A DNA stretch of 64,000 bases, from assembly GCF_001368815.1 (NCBI RefSeq), contig NZ_CTEI01000001.1, positions 1,054,001 through 1,118,000 on the forward strand, in the 5' to 3' direction. The notes under the pieces were generated by a model. The model saw only the letters and a program-made list of their open reading frames with translations. It made no database searches and was not told where the DNA came from. Below, piece after piece: positions 38,676-47,942 of this stretch (positions are counted from its first letter, which is position 1; each line of letters opens with the position of its first letter). The position numbers were made by a program, and so were the translations under genes. This stretch comes from Paraliobacillus sp. PM-2. Lineage in GTDB: Bacteria > Bacillota > Bacilli > Bacillales > Amphibacillaceae.

Positions 38676-39131
38676 TTAAAAGCATTTTAATTCAAGCAAA
38701 TCATTTTCTGTAAGTTTCTTTGTAACTTTATCTAATTTATGCGACGGAAACCAATCAACTCCATTACTCCCACCACCATATTTAATAGTGTGCGTAATGG
38801 CATTTGCAGACATATAAATATTATGGTGAACAAATGGCTTTACGCTTACACTTTCTCCTTCCTGGAGGAAGTGCAAATCAACTTCTTGATTTAAACCAAT
38901 TTCCGCATAAACAATCCAACCCGACTGAACAACATAAAACTCAGTAACCGCCTTGTGATAATGACCATTTTGCCAAGCTCCAATTTCTGAACCAACCGTA
39001 CGACAATAGGAACTACCATCAGAACTAACCAACTTATACCGTTTTTCACCTTTATTAATTGTTTCAAAATTAACATCTATACCAGATAAGCGAGCTTCTT
39101 CCAAACTAATCTTTTTAGGACTATAACGCAT
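38676..39131 (-). CDS. Cupin-domain protein
   Basis: 151 residues with one cupin barrel (about 40-130). Metal-ligand-like residues lie in GHYHKAVTEFYVVQSG and VKPFVHHNIYMS. Such RmlC-like proteins bind small molecules or act as isomerases or dioxygenases; the substrate is not known. GGGGGAAAGGT before the ATG. Confidence 0.75.
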   Translation of the reverse strand: MRYSPKKISLEEARLSGIDVNFETINKGEKRYKLVSSDGSSYCRTVGSEIGAWQNGHYHKAVTEFYVVQSGWIVYAEIGLNQEVDLHFLQEGESVSVKPFVHHNIYMSANAITHTIKYGGGSNGVDWFPSHKLDKVTKKLTENDLLELKCF

Positions 39132-39270
39132 ACCTTTCCCCCTAATTCTATGTTGTTGTTCGACTTTATGAATTCCTATTTGACTCTGTTCATAAACACC
39201 ATCATCAGGTATAGGATCGTTTAACGAATTGCGCCTTTTTTTGACTAGTCAGCCATGATATACGAATCTT

Positions 39271-39462
39271 TTACAATGATGGTGGACTATCGGGTATTGT
39301 ATTTGCTAGAACAAGATAAACAAGTACATTAACTGGTGGTAAAATAATAAAAAGTATTCTGACCCCAAGAGGTGAGATATCAAAGTATTCAGCTATACCA
39401 CCACAAACACCTGATATTGACTTATTTGTTGCAGATTTTCTTAATTTTTTTTGCATGATCAT
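39271..39462 (-). CDS. PspC-domain small membrane protein
   Basis: 63 residues, almost only a PspC domain: SATNKSISGVCGGIAEYFD, then VRILFIILPPVNVLVYLVLA. PspC proteins sense or answer to membrane stress. AAGGAGTTGT before the ATG. No other psp gene is nearby. Confidence 0.88.
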   Translation of the reverse strand: MIMQKKLRKSATNKSISGVCGGIAEYFDISPLGVRILFIILPPVNVLVYLVLANTIPDSPPSL

Positions 39463-39634
39463 ACAACTCCTTACTATCTTTTTTTATCCGTCCCGACTTA
39501 CCACTAACCTTTCTCTTAAGTGAAGTAATCCACAATAATTATAAAACCAATCTAAATCTATTTGTCTACCACATATTGAATTAGCAATTTTAATTCACTC
39601 TTTCCATCAGACCAATGTAATTCCCATTTGTTCA

Positions 39635-40025
39635 TTAATTATTTTGCTTTATTTGTTGTACTATGAGGTATATTGCTGTAACGTATAATGGTATAAAAAT
39701 TAATTGTATCCCAGTATTAGAGAAGGTCAAATTCCTTGTCATAGCGTATTCGCCCCATTCCAAGAGAATACGCCACACAAGTCCAATTAAATTTAATACA
39801 AACACAGAAAATAATACCGTTAATGGTTTGTTATCATACAATCCACAGAAGATAAAACCAAGATACAAATAAACAATTAGCATAGATACATAAAACATAA
39901 AATCATTCTGTAAACCTATAGGGAATGTTACCCCCCCCTAAAAGTATAAGCGAGAAATAATTTATACTAATAAATAGTTTTCTACTGTGTCCTATTAATT
40001 CAAAAAAAACTTTATTCAAATACAT
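39635..40025 (-). pseudogene. Membrane protein gene out of frame at an 8-G tract (possible phase variation)
   Basis: The ORF from 39898 (87 codons, three membrane segments) has no good start. In front of it, a frame from ATG 40023-40025 (or TTG 40017-40019, with GGGGGG before) reads VFFELIGHSRKLFISINYF and SLILL into a run of eight G (39931-39938 on the plus strand as C8). With seven G the frame would continue into VTFPIGLQNDFMFYVSML and give one protein of about 129 residues with four membrane segments. Function unknown. Could be slippage-controlled, decayed, or a sequencing error. Confidence 0.6.
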
Positions 40026-40079
40026 CCCCCCAACTATACGCATCCGTATTAAAATGACTATTCTATAGTTAATAAGACT

Positions 40080-40361
40080 TTAACGCAATTCTAATTTAGA
40101 CCATTCCGCTTCAGGGATCTCTCGATGCTGGTAATTAGAAACATTTATCTCATTTCCTCTTATTTGAAAGGTTATCGTTTCTTCACCATATGGAGGATTA
40201 TGAGCACCTTCAAATGTTTGAACTTGAACCGTCACATAAAAAACATTGTTTGTTTGATCTTTTTTGATTTTAACAATTTTTTCAAAGCCCCGATTCCAGA
40301 GTTTTGGTTCATCATGTTCTTCAATTGTTTTACTAATTGGCTCAATTAGCCGCTCAATCAA
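40080..40361 (-). CDS. DUF3888-like protein, probably N-terminally truncated
   Basis: 93 residues from a TTG with a poorly spaced GAGG. VQTFEGAHNPPYGEETITFQIR resembles DUF3888 proteins, which normally have a signal peptide; none is found here in any frame upstream. The frame is open for about 22 more codons (to near 40427) without a good start. Possibly a remnant. Confidence 0.45.
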   Translation of the reverse strand: MIERLIEPISKTIEEHDEPKLWNRGFEKIVKIKKDQTNNVFYVTVQVQTFEGAHNPPYGEETITFQIRGNEINVSNYQHREIPEAEWSKLELR

Positions 40362-40380
40362 AACCTCTTTTAATAGCTTT

Positions 40381-40864
40381 TTAGGTACAGATATTCTTTC
40401 TATTTTCTTCCGTTTGACGCTTACCTTTCATTTTAGCTTTTCACTTCGCAATTACTTCGAATCATTCAATTAACCTAACACGTTAGTTAAAAAAGGCATC
40501 TTACTACCCAACTTCATTTTAACATAAATATCAAAAATAATTACATATTAAGGTAAAGTTATAGTGTAATACGTTCAAAATGTGAATAGTTATCATAGCA
40601 GACTTAAAGGCTGGATTAACGGTTTTAGGGGCCTATTTAATTGAGGTTCTACAATCCATACACAAAAATAATACTATTGTTTAACATTATTAAATTATTA
40701 CGATCTTTACTATATTAAAAAACCTCTGCTCCTATTTATAAGCAGAGGACAAAAATTAGTTCTATATTAGTTAATTTTCTTTAAGTAATAAATCCGAATC
40801 ATAAAGTCTTTTTCTAAAAAATCCAACCTACATTTCGTTTACTCTAAAATTTTAAATTCCTGCT
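40381..40864. other. Gene-poor 480-bp stretch
   Basis: No supported gene. A 31-codon plus-strand frame near 40590-40684 (IADLKAGLTVLGAYLIEVL) has no start codon. The only clear element is the hairpin at 40723-40748. Confidence 0.5.
40717..40748 (-). terminator. Terminator downstream of the metallophosphoesterase gene
   Basis: CCTCTGCT...AGCAGAGG, 8-bp stem, followed by six T on the minus strand; 117 bp past the stop at 40865. Confidence 0.65.
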
Positions 40865-41683
40865 TTAAATATTGATAATTTGTAATGCTTGCTTAACCTC
40901 CGTTGTCACGTCTACTGTATGCCATTCATTACGATTACCTACACAAGCACAAATATATGTAATTCCGTTTTGTTTTTCTCTTTTTCGATAATGAACATGG
41001 CCCATAATACTATATTTAATTGGATACTTTTCTAGTAATTGATCATAATCCGACGAACCGATAAAGGCATTAAAGTAATCAAACATAGGATGTGGCATTT
41101 TCACGCCAAAATTTTTATAAGTCACCATATGTGTCATTAAGATAATTTTTTTATCCTTTACTTTCTCTAAATCTGCTTGAACGGCAGACGCAAATTTTTT
41201 TGACAAAGCTGGATCATCCATTTTCCAATCTGTGTTTAGCTTATCCTGCCATACCCTTCCATTATAGGTTCGTTTAGATAACTGATCAATACTGAAACGC
41301 TTAGCAGCAAATGTATAATCATACCAGCCGCTATGTCCTACTACTGCCCATTCATTATTGATAATGTAAGGTTTCTCAATAATAGACTCTTCTTGTACTT
41401 TAAAGTAATCTAGTACTTTATTTGAATCTTTATCTTCTTGTCCTTTCATCCAATAATCATGATTTCCAGGAACAAATAAAATCGTCCTATTTGTCAGCTG
41501 CTTCACATTTTCTATAAATTGATGAGACAATACGTGATCGTTTGATACATCTCCAGCAATTAATAACAGATCAATTTTTTGTTTTAAAATTTCATTTCCT
41601 ACTATCTTCTCAAAATCTGATATACTTACTTGTTCATTGCTATTTACATCAATATGCAAATCTGAAATTATACCAATTTTCAT
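40865..41683 (-). CDS. Calcineurin-like metallophosphoesterase
   Basis: 272 residues. The dimetal motifs are in order: SDLHID (7-12), AGDVSND, PGNHDYW, MTHMV and GHVHYR. It would hydrolyse phosphomonoesters or diesters in the cytoplasm; the substrate is unknown. ATG 41683 has GAGGTGTATTCAA before it. It ends the importer operon, 18 bp after the last ATPase gene, suggesting that it processes the imported compound. Confidence 0.88.
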   Translation of the reverse strand: MKIGIISDLHIDVNSNEQVSISDFEKIVGNEILKQKIDLLLIAGDVSNDHVLSHQFIENVKQLTNRTILFVPGNHDYWMKGQEDKDSNKVLDYFKVQEESIIEKPYIINNEWAVVGHSGWYDYTFAAKRFSIDQLSKRTYNGRVWQDKLNTDWKMDDPALSKKFASAVQADLEKVKDKKIILMTHMVTYKNFGVKMPHPMFDYFNAFIGSSDYDQLLEKYPIKYSIMGHVHYRKREKQNGITYICACVGNRNEWHTVDVTTEVKQALQIINI

Positions 41684-41701
41684 TTGAATACACCTCAAAT
41701 A

Positions 41702-42517
41702 TTAGTAATTACAATCTAATGGAGAAAAAGCCACACTAGGAATGGCATTAAAAAGCTTTTCTGTGTAGTCAGCATGTTCTACTTGATTATATTCCTCAGT
41801 ATGAAATAGCTCGATAAATTCACCTAAATAAACAACTGCTATTCTATCGCAGAAATATTGTACAACATTTAAATCGTGAGAAATGAAAATGTATGTCAGA
41901 TTATGTTTAGCTTTTAAATCGTTTAATAAGTTTAAGATAGATGCTTGGATCGATACATCAAGAGATGAAACACCTTCATCAATGATTATCACTTCCGGCT
42001 GAAGTATTAATGCGCTGGCAATTACAACCCTTTGTCGTTGACCGCCACTTAATTCATGAGGCATTTTTTTTAAGTAAGATTCACCTAATCCAACTTCCTC
42101 TAACACTTCAATTACTCGTTTTTTTCTCCACTCCTTTGTTCCAATCTTATGAATAATCAGTGGCTCTGTTAGGATCCATTCAATTGAACGCTTAGGATTT
42201 AATGAACTATAAGGATCTTGAAAGACAATTTGCAATTGGCGATATAGTTCTTTATTTTCACTACGTGAGAGATGCGTAATATTTCTCCCTTTAAAATTAA
42301 TTTTGCCATCTGTCATTTTATTAATTCCCATAATTAAGTGCGCGATTGTTGATTTACCAGAACCACTTTCACCAACAATACCAAAGGTCTCACCAGAAAA
42401 CACTTGAAAACTCACATCTTTAACAGCATGAATATAGGTAGCTTTTTGGCTCAATTTCTTTTTAGCAACCTTATATGTTTTTGTTAGATTTTTAACTTCA
42501 ATAATAGAATCCACCAT
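41702..42517 (-). CDS. Opp/Dpp-type ABC importer ATPase (OppF/DppF-like)
   Basis: 271 residues. Walker A GESGSGKS, signature LSGGQRQRVVIA, Walker B VIIIDEGVSSLDVS, His of SHDLNVV. ATG 42517 has AAGGAGTAAATAT; the open frame upstream lies within the preceding gene. At 271 residues it is shorter than usual OppF (about 320), lacking most of the C-terminal oligopeptide/dipeptide extension, more like NikE-sized proteins. Confidence 0.88.
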   Translation of the reverse strand: MVDSIIEVKNLTKTYKVAKKKLSQKATYIHAVKDVSFQVFSGETFGIVGESGSGKSTIAHLIMGINKMTDGKINFKGRNITHLSRSENKELYRQLQIVFQDPYSSLNPKRSIEWILTEPLIIHKIGTKEWRKKRVIEVLEEVGLGESYLKKMPHELSGGQRQRVVIASALILQPEVIIIDEGVSSLDVSIQASILNLLNDLKAKHNLTYIFISHDLNVVQYFCDRIAVVYLGEFIELFHTEEYNQVEHADYTEKLFNAIPSVAFSPLDCNY

Positions 42518-42521
42518 ATAT

Positions 42522-43475
42522 TTACTCCTTCGTTCCTTCTTTGGTGATTTCAGGAAATATTTCTGCTGCACATTGCGCATTTTCTTTCGTTATTTTGATA
42601 TAAGGCCATTCTCCTTTATTTCTTTCGGTTAAGGCAGGAACACGTAATGGAATACTATAAAGTGCTTCCCCTCTTTTTCTAAAGTCTGGAATTGCTTTTA
42701 TTAGTCCTCGTGTATAAGGATGCTGTGGATTATTTAATAGATTCTCAATCAAACCTTGTTCCACAATCTGACCAGCGTACATTACCAATACATAATCACA
42801 CACCTGAGAAATGACTCCCCAGTCATGGGAGATAAATAGCATAGCACCATTTCGTTTTTTTACGATACTCTTTAGTAGATTAAGAATTTGTGCTTGAATG
42901 GTTACATCCAATGCTGTCGTCGGCTCATCAGCAATGATTAATTTTGGATTATTGATAATGGCCATTGCAATCACAATTCGTTGGCGCATACCTCCAGATA
43001 ATTCATGTGGGTAAGAATGATATAAATTCTCTGATCGTTTTAGTCCAACTTCATTCATAATCTTAATCGTTTTTTTGTACCGCTGTTCCTTCGAATCATT
43101 CGTATGCTTTTTTAGAATCTCACTAATTTGTTTACCAACCTTCATCAATGGATTTAATGAAGTCATCGGCTCTTGAAAGATGAGCGAAACCTCATTACTA
43201 CGAAGTTTCTTCCAATCTTTCATACTTTTATTAATTAATTCATCATTCTCTAATTTAATACTACCCTCGACCTCAGTATTAGTTGGTAAAATCCCTAAAA
43301 TGGATTGGGCTGTTAAACTTTTGCCGCTTCCAGATTCTCCTACAACACCAACAATAGTATTTTCATTAATTTTGAAGGTAATATCTTCTAATGCTGGATA
43401 CGTTTTTTTTCCGATTTTAAATGAAACATCCAAATTATTTACTTCTAACAGTGAGTTACCCAATGTTTTCACCAC
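42522..43475 (-). CDS. Opp/Dpp-type ABC importer ATPase (OppD/DppD-like)
   Basis: 317 residues. Walker [14 protein letters not shown], signature [14 protein letters not shown], Walker [15 protein letters not shown], and the C-terminal extension with [14 protein letters not shown] that marks the Opp/Dpp ATPases. Adjacent to both permease genes. Confidence 0.9.
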   Translation of the reverse strand: MVKTLGNSLLEVNNLDVSFKIGKKTYPALEDITFKINENTIVGVVGESGSGKSLTAQSILGILPTNTEVEGSIKLENDELINKSMKDWKKLRSNEVSLIFQEPMTSLNPLMKVGKQISEILKKHTNDSKEQRYKKTIKIMNEVGLKRSENLYHSYPHELSGGMRQRIVIAMAIINNPKLIIADEPTTALDVTIQAQILNLLKSIVKKRNGAMLFISHDWGVISQVCDYVLVMYAGQIVEQGLIENLLNNPQHPYTRGLIKAIPDFRKRGEALYSIPLRVPALTERNKGEWPYIKITKENAQCAAEIFPEITKEGTKE

Positions 43476-44282
43476 CTAATTTTTCTTATCATTTTTATCG
43501 CGAATGCCATCTCCAAGCATATTAAAACCTAACACTAGTAAAACAATAAAAATACCAGTGATTCCTATATACCATGGTGCATTTGTCATGTATATTTGGG
43601 CTTCACTAAGCATTCTTCCCCAGCTTGGATCAGGTGGTTGTACACCCAAACCTAAATAACTTAATCCAGATTCGGCTAAAATTGCACCTGAAAAAAATAA
43701 AGTAGAGGCGACTGTTATCTCTGAACGAATATTTGGTAAAATATGCTTAAAAATAATCCTGAAGGATCCTGCCCCTTTTGCTTTACTTGATTTTATAAAA
43801 TCAAATTCCTTAACTTGAATAAATCCACTTCTTATAACTCTTGAAAATGTCGGCACTCCCATTATACCTAGAGCAAGAATCGTATTCTGAATCCCTGTAT
43901 TAAAAACTGCAATAAGCATAATCGCGAATAAAATACCTGGGATAGCTAAAATTGCATCAATAATTCGCATCAATACTTCATCAATTACTCCTCCGAAATA
44001 ACCAGCAATAGATCCAATAATTAAGCCAAATGTTAAAGCGATAATAATAGATGAAAACCCAACAAAAAAGGCAGTCTTTGAACCTTCTAAAATTCTAGAG
44101 AAAATATCCCTACCAAAATTGTCTGTACCAAATGGGTGTGCCCATGACGGTGCCTGCAGGGCAATGCTCGTATTCATTTGATTAGGTCCAAAAGGAGTCC
44201 AAAACAGACTAACAATCATCATCAAAAATAGTAAACCTACAAGGAGCACTCCAATATATAGTGTGTAATTTTTTTTTTGCAC
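43476..44282 (-). CDS. Opp/Dpp-type ABC importer permease (OppC/DppC-like)
   Basis: 268 residues, about six membrane segments. N-terminal FGPNQMNTSIALQAPSWAHP and FGTDNFGRDIFSRI are the typical start of DppC proteins; the EAA loop lies near KGAGSFRIIFKHILPNIRSE. Confidence 0.9.
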   Translation of the reverse strand: MQKKNYTLYIGVLLVGLLFLMMIVSLFWTPFGPNQMNTSIALQAPSWAHPFGTDNFGRDIFSRILEGSKTAFFVGFSSIIIALTFGLIIGSIAGYFGGVIDEVLMRIIDAILAIPGILFAIMLIAVFNTGIQNTILALGIMGVPTFSRVIRSGFIQVKEFDFIKSSKAKGAGSFRIIFKHILPNIRSEITVASTLFFSGAILAESGLSYLGLGVQPPDPSWGRMLSEAQIYMTNAPWYIGITGIFIVLLVLGFNMLGDGIRDKNDKKN

Positions 44283-44295
44283 TTGTTCAACACTC

Positions 44296-45234
44296 CTAAA
44301 TCCTAATTCTTGGGTCGATTACTCTGTATAATAAATCGACAATGAAATTAGCGACAATAATAATTAAAGAAATGATTAAGATTAATGATTGAATTAAAGG
44401 GAAATCACGACTCTCAATTGATGCAACAAGCAGATTTCCTAATCCCGGTAAAGCAAACACATTTTCTATAATAATGCTTCCTCCCAGCGTATCCGCAGTT
44501 ATTAATCCTAATATCGTAAGAACTGGTAAAAATGCATTTTTCAATACATGACCATACATAATTTCAGATGTTCCCAATCCTTTTACCTTAGCTGTTCGTA
44601 CATAATCTTGTTTAGACTGGTCTAGAATCGAATTTCTTAAATAACGAATTACAATTGCGATATTACTAATTGCAATGGCTAAAGCCGGTAAGAAGTATGA
44701 TCTAAGTGCCCCAAAAAAACTTTCTGACCACGGAACAAATCCGTAAGTAGGGAATAAACCTAGCTTCACAGCAAAAATTAAAATTAAGATAAATCCTAAC
44801 CAAAAGGAAGGAGTAGAGATACCTAATTGCGTAATCATTGATAAGACAGTCGAATACCATTTCCCATCTGTTCTTGCAATTAAAATCCCTAATGGTACAC
44901 CAATAACAACAGTTAATAGGAGAGCAATGATAGCTAACGAAAAGGAAACAGGTATTCTATCTTGCATCACATCTTCAACTGGTTGTCGATATTTATATGA
45001 TTCACCTAAATCGCCTTGTGCTACACCAGTAATCCAATCAATATAACGAAGATGAAGGGGCTTATCCAGCCCCAAATCTTCTTCGAATAACTTAATTTGT
45101 TGATTATCCGCGTCAATTCCTAGAATTGCGTGTGCAGGATTTCCTGGCAATACATTAAAAATAAAGAAGATCGTTAAAGATACAATAAAAATGGTCGCAA
45201 TGAAGGAAAAGAATTTCTTCAATAAAAATTTCAT
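44296..45234 (-). CDS. Opp/Dpp-type ABC importer permease (OppB/DppB-like)
   Basis: 312 residues, about six membrane segments. LPGNPAHAILG near the start and the EAA loop VRTAKVKGLGTSEIMYGHVL with KNAFLPVLTILG are typical. 13 bp before the OppC-like gene and 18 bp after the binding protein. Confidence 0.9.
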   Translation of the reverse strand: MKFLLKKFFSFIATIFIVSLTIFFIFNVLPGNPAHAILGIDADNQQIKLFEEDLGLDKPLHLRYIDWITGVAQGDLGESYKYRQPVEDVMQDRIPVSFSLAIIALLLTVVIGVPLGILIARTDGKWYSTVLSMITQLGISTPSFWLGFILILIFAVKLGLFPTYGFVPWSESFFGALRSYFLPALAIAISNIAIVIRYLRNSILDQSKQDYVRTAKVKGLGTSEIMYGHVLKNAFLPVLTILGLITADTLGGSIIIENVFALPGLGNLLVASIESRDFPLIQSLILIISLIIIVANFIVDLLYRVIDPRIRI

Positions 45235-45252
45235 GGAAGTAATACCTTCTTT

Positions 45253-46809
45253 CTACTCGGTGATTGTAAGATCTTCTAAGTTCAACTTGCCAATTGGATA
45301 AAGTTTTAGTCCTGTAAGGCCTTCTCTCATCGCAATTGTTGTATCTGGATCCATAATAAATACACTAGCAGCATCTTCTGTAAGAATCATTTGCGCTTCC
45401 TTGTAATAAGCTGCACGCTTATTATCTTCTGTTTCTTGAATTGCATTTTCAATTGCTGCGTCATATTCTGGATTGTTGTAATTTATAAAGTTCCGTGAAT
45501 AACCATTCTCAAAACGAATTAATACATCATATGGATCTATTTTTCCGGTTAAACCAATAATGGTTGATTCATAGTCAAATTTTGTATATACTCGCTCCAA
45601 CCAAGTACTCCACTCAACAGGCTCTATATCCACTTTAATTCCAATTTGACTTAATTGTTCAGCAATAATTTGTGCAGTATCGGTATACATTGTTGCATGT
45701 GATGGTACAGTCATGCTTAAGTTAAACCCATCTGGATAACCAGCAGTTTCCAATAACTCCTTAGCTGCTTTAACATCAAAATCATAATACCCTTCTACAC
45801 CATCTTCATAGTAAAATGCCATTGCAGGGCTAAAATTCGAGTCGATCTTTGTTGCATTTCCTTGCATTACAGTATTAATAATTTGATTTTTATCGATCGC
45901 CATATTAATTGCTTTTCGAACATTAATATCGCTAAGTGGTTTCGCTTTGTGATTTAAACCAAATATTACTGGCATATTTTGTGGTCCTGAGATAGTTGTT
46001 ACACTGTCTTGAAGCTGCATTAAGCTTTGTGCGTTTATACCTGGAATAATATCAATTTCACCTGATTGCATTGCTAAAATAGCCGTTTGTGTATCTGACA
46101 TTATTACAAAGTGAACCTTTGAAACTTCTGGTATTTTATCTTGCATATAATAATCTTTGTTACGTTCAAGTACTAACTCTTGAGCTACTTTATGTTCAAC
46201 AAATTTAAAAGGACCTGCCCCAATTGGTTGGGTTGCTTGATTTTCATATCCTGATGGTAAAATTGCATTAGTAGTACGAGCCAAAAATCCCGAATCAATA
46301 TTTTTTAATTTAACCTCTACTTTGTATTTACCCGTACTTTTCACATCCTCTACCACTGACCATTTATCAGACATAGGCTTCCCTGTTTCTAACCCAGCTA
46401 ATTTAGAGTAGGAATACACCACATCTTCAGCAGTTACTGAATCACCATTATGGAAAGTTGCATTTTCAACTAGTGTAAATGTGTATGTTAAATTATCATC
46501 TGAAATCTTGTAATCTGTTGCTAAGTTTGGTACTAATTCACCGTTCTTATCTATATCGAATAAACCATCAAATACATTATCCATCATTATTTCAGTATCT
46601 GTAGCAGATGCTTGATATGGATCTAGACTATCAATCTCTGATTTCATCGCAATTCGAATAACTTCATCATTATTATCTACTTCCGCCGATGACTCTGCGT
46701 TTGTATTACTTGTTTCGTCTTTAGAAGTTGACATTTCCTCTGTTCCACAAGCTGTTAATATTAAGCAAATTAAAATTGCGAAAAATAGGAATTGCGAAAT
46801 TTTTTTCAT
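45253..46809 (-). CDS. Extracellular solute-binding lipoprotein, family 5 (peptide/nickel type)
   Basis: 518 residues. Lipobox LTAC (Cys21), then a Ser/Glu/Asn-rich linker, and a family 5 binding domain: ATDYKISDDNLTYTFTLVEN, FHNGDSVTAEDVVYSYSKL and NVRKAINMAIDKNQIINTV. It would deliver peptides or another solute to the permease encoded downstream; ligand unknown. Confidence 0.9.
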   Translation of the reverse strand: MKKISQFLFFAILICLILTACGTEEMSTSKDETSNTNAESSAEVDNNDEVIRIAMKSEIDSLDPYQASATDTEIMMDNVFDGLFDIDKNGELVPNLATDYKISDDNLTYTFTLVENATFHNGDSVTAEDVVYSYSKLAGLETGKPMSDKWSVVEDVKSTGKYKVEVKLKNIDSGFLARTTNAILPSGYENQATQPIGAGPFKFVEHKVAQELVLERNKDYYMQDKIPEVSKVHFVIMSDTQTAILAMQSGEIDIIPGINAQSLMQLQDSVTTISGPQNMPVIFGLNHKAKPLSDINVRKAINMAIDKNQIINTVMQGNATKIDSNFSPAMAFYYEDGVEGYYDFDVKAAKELLETAGYPDGFNLSMTVPSHATMYTDTAQIIAEQLSQIGIKVDIEPVEWSTWLERVYTKFDYESTIIGLTGKIDPYDVLIRFENGYSRNFINYNNPEYDAAIENAIQETEDNKRAAYYKEAQMILTEDAASVFIMDPDTTIAMREGLTGLKLYPIGKLNLEDLTITE

Positions 46810-46907
46810 GGCTAATTAGCTCCTTTATTAATAAATTGAGTGATTGATTATCCTTCTATTGACATGAACATTATTAATAACAAAAATAAATCTTAAAAAT
46901 CCTACGC

Positions 46908-47609
46908 CTACACGGATAACAAAACAGGTTTAATTGTAGGCAGTAACTCCTTAATATTGGATATTACTTGTACATCTTCAACTTCTTCAATTCCCTTTTT
47001 ATCGAAAGGATTAATAAGGATACTATCCATGCCTACTTTTCTACTTCCAACTACATCATCATAGTAATTATCTCCAACATATAAGCATTCATTCGCTGCA
47101 ACACCAGCTTTCTCCAATGCAATATTGAATATTCGTTCATTTGGTTTTTCAACATCTACTTCAGATGAGACAATAATATGATCTAAATGTCCAATAATCC
47201 CGGTCTCCTCTAACACTTTTCTTGCTGTATGATTCCAATTAGAAATCAGCCCAACACCTATTCCTTTTTCTTTTAGTTTTCTTAACACCGGTATTGTGTC
47301 ATCAAATGCTCTCCAACGTCCTTTTGGCTCATCAACATAATCAGGCTTCATTAATAATTCTAGATTTAAGTCGTTTGTCAAGTTCAAATAATCATGCAGT
47401 ATCTTATGATAGGACGTAGCATATGCTTCATGATTTTTTCCCAGAAGTCCTGGAAACTCTCTCATAAAATATTTATCTGTATAATGATATGCTAGTTTAA
47501 GTTCTTCTAAAGAAACATCTACTCCAATTTGCTTTAGCTTATGTTGATAGCTTAATTCCCTATTTACGTAAACTAAAGTATAGCCTAGGTCAAACCAAAT
47601 ATATTTCAT
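46908..47609 (-). CDS. HAD-superfamily hydrolase
   Basis: 233 residues. Motif I is WFDLGYTLVY: the nucleophile Asp5 is present, but the second Asp of DxD is Gly7. Motif II ISNW, then the Lys in VEKPNERIF, and motif IV GDNYYDDVVG. A cap domain lies in 15-95. The missing general acid raises doubt on plain phosphatase activity; many such HADs exist. ATG 47609 has GGGGTGG; the longer frame upstream has none. First gene before the importer operon, 98 bp apart, so it may belong to it. Confidence 0.85.
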   Translation of the reverse strand: MKYIWFDLGYTLVYVNRELSYQHKLKQIGVDVSLEELKLAYHYTDKYFMREFPGLLGKNHEAYATSYHKILHDYLNLTNDLNLELLMKPDYVDEPKGRWRAFDDTIPVLRKLKEKGIGVGLISNWNHTARKVLEETGIIGHLDHIIVSSEVDVEKPNERIFNIALEKAGVAANECLYVGDNYYDDVVGSRKVGMDSILINPFDKKGIEEVEDVQVISNIKELLPTIKPVLLSV

Positions 47610-47942
47610 TATTTTTACCACCCCTTTGTTTATGTAGGATATCCACCAAAATAAATAATGGTGAAGTATTTCCTTCAACTCTTATTGTAGAGAACTAGTA
47701 TTAATTTAGTTTTAATTCGTTGTTAAGCTTTATTAAATATTATTTTTTAATAGGATAACCTGAGCTTTTCTATTAAAATTAAACAAGAATTACTCTGTGC
47801 TTAACGCTTGCAACTTCTTATGAAAGTGTTATAGTAATTAACTGTTCATATTGCACTAAGACTCCATGATAGAATACTTTTCATTTTCTTCACTTAAGAT
47901 TGTCCACATAATTCTACATACATTTAAAAGAAGGAGGTAAAT
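47610..47942. promoter_or_regulatory. Divergent intergenic region with a possible promoter for the MFS gene
   Basis: 333 bp between the HAD gene and the MFS gene. TTGCAA (47808-47813) and TATAGT (47830-47835) with 16 bp between face the MFS gene. Nothing else was recognised. Confidence 0.35.

Noticed and set aside
40590-40684. Plus-strand hydrophobic frame IADLKAGLTVLGAYLIEVL resembling a small toxin
   Set aside because: No start codon in the frame and no ribosome site.
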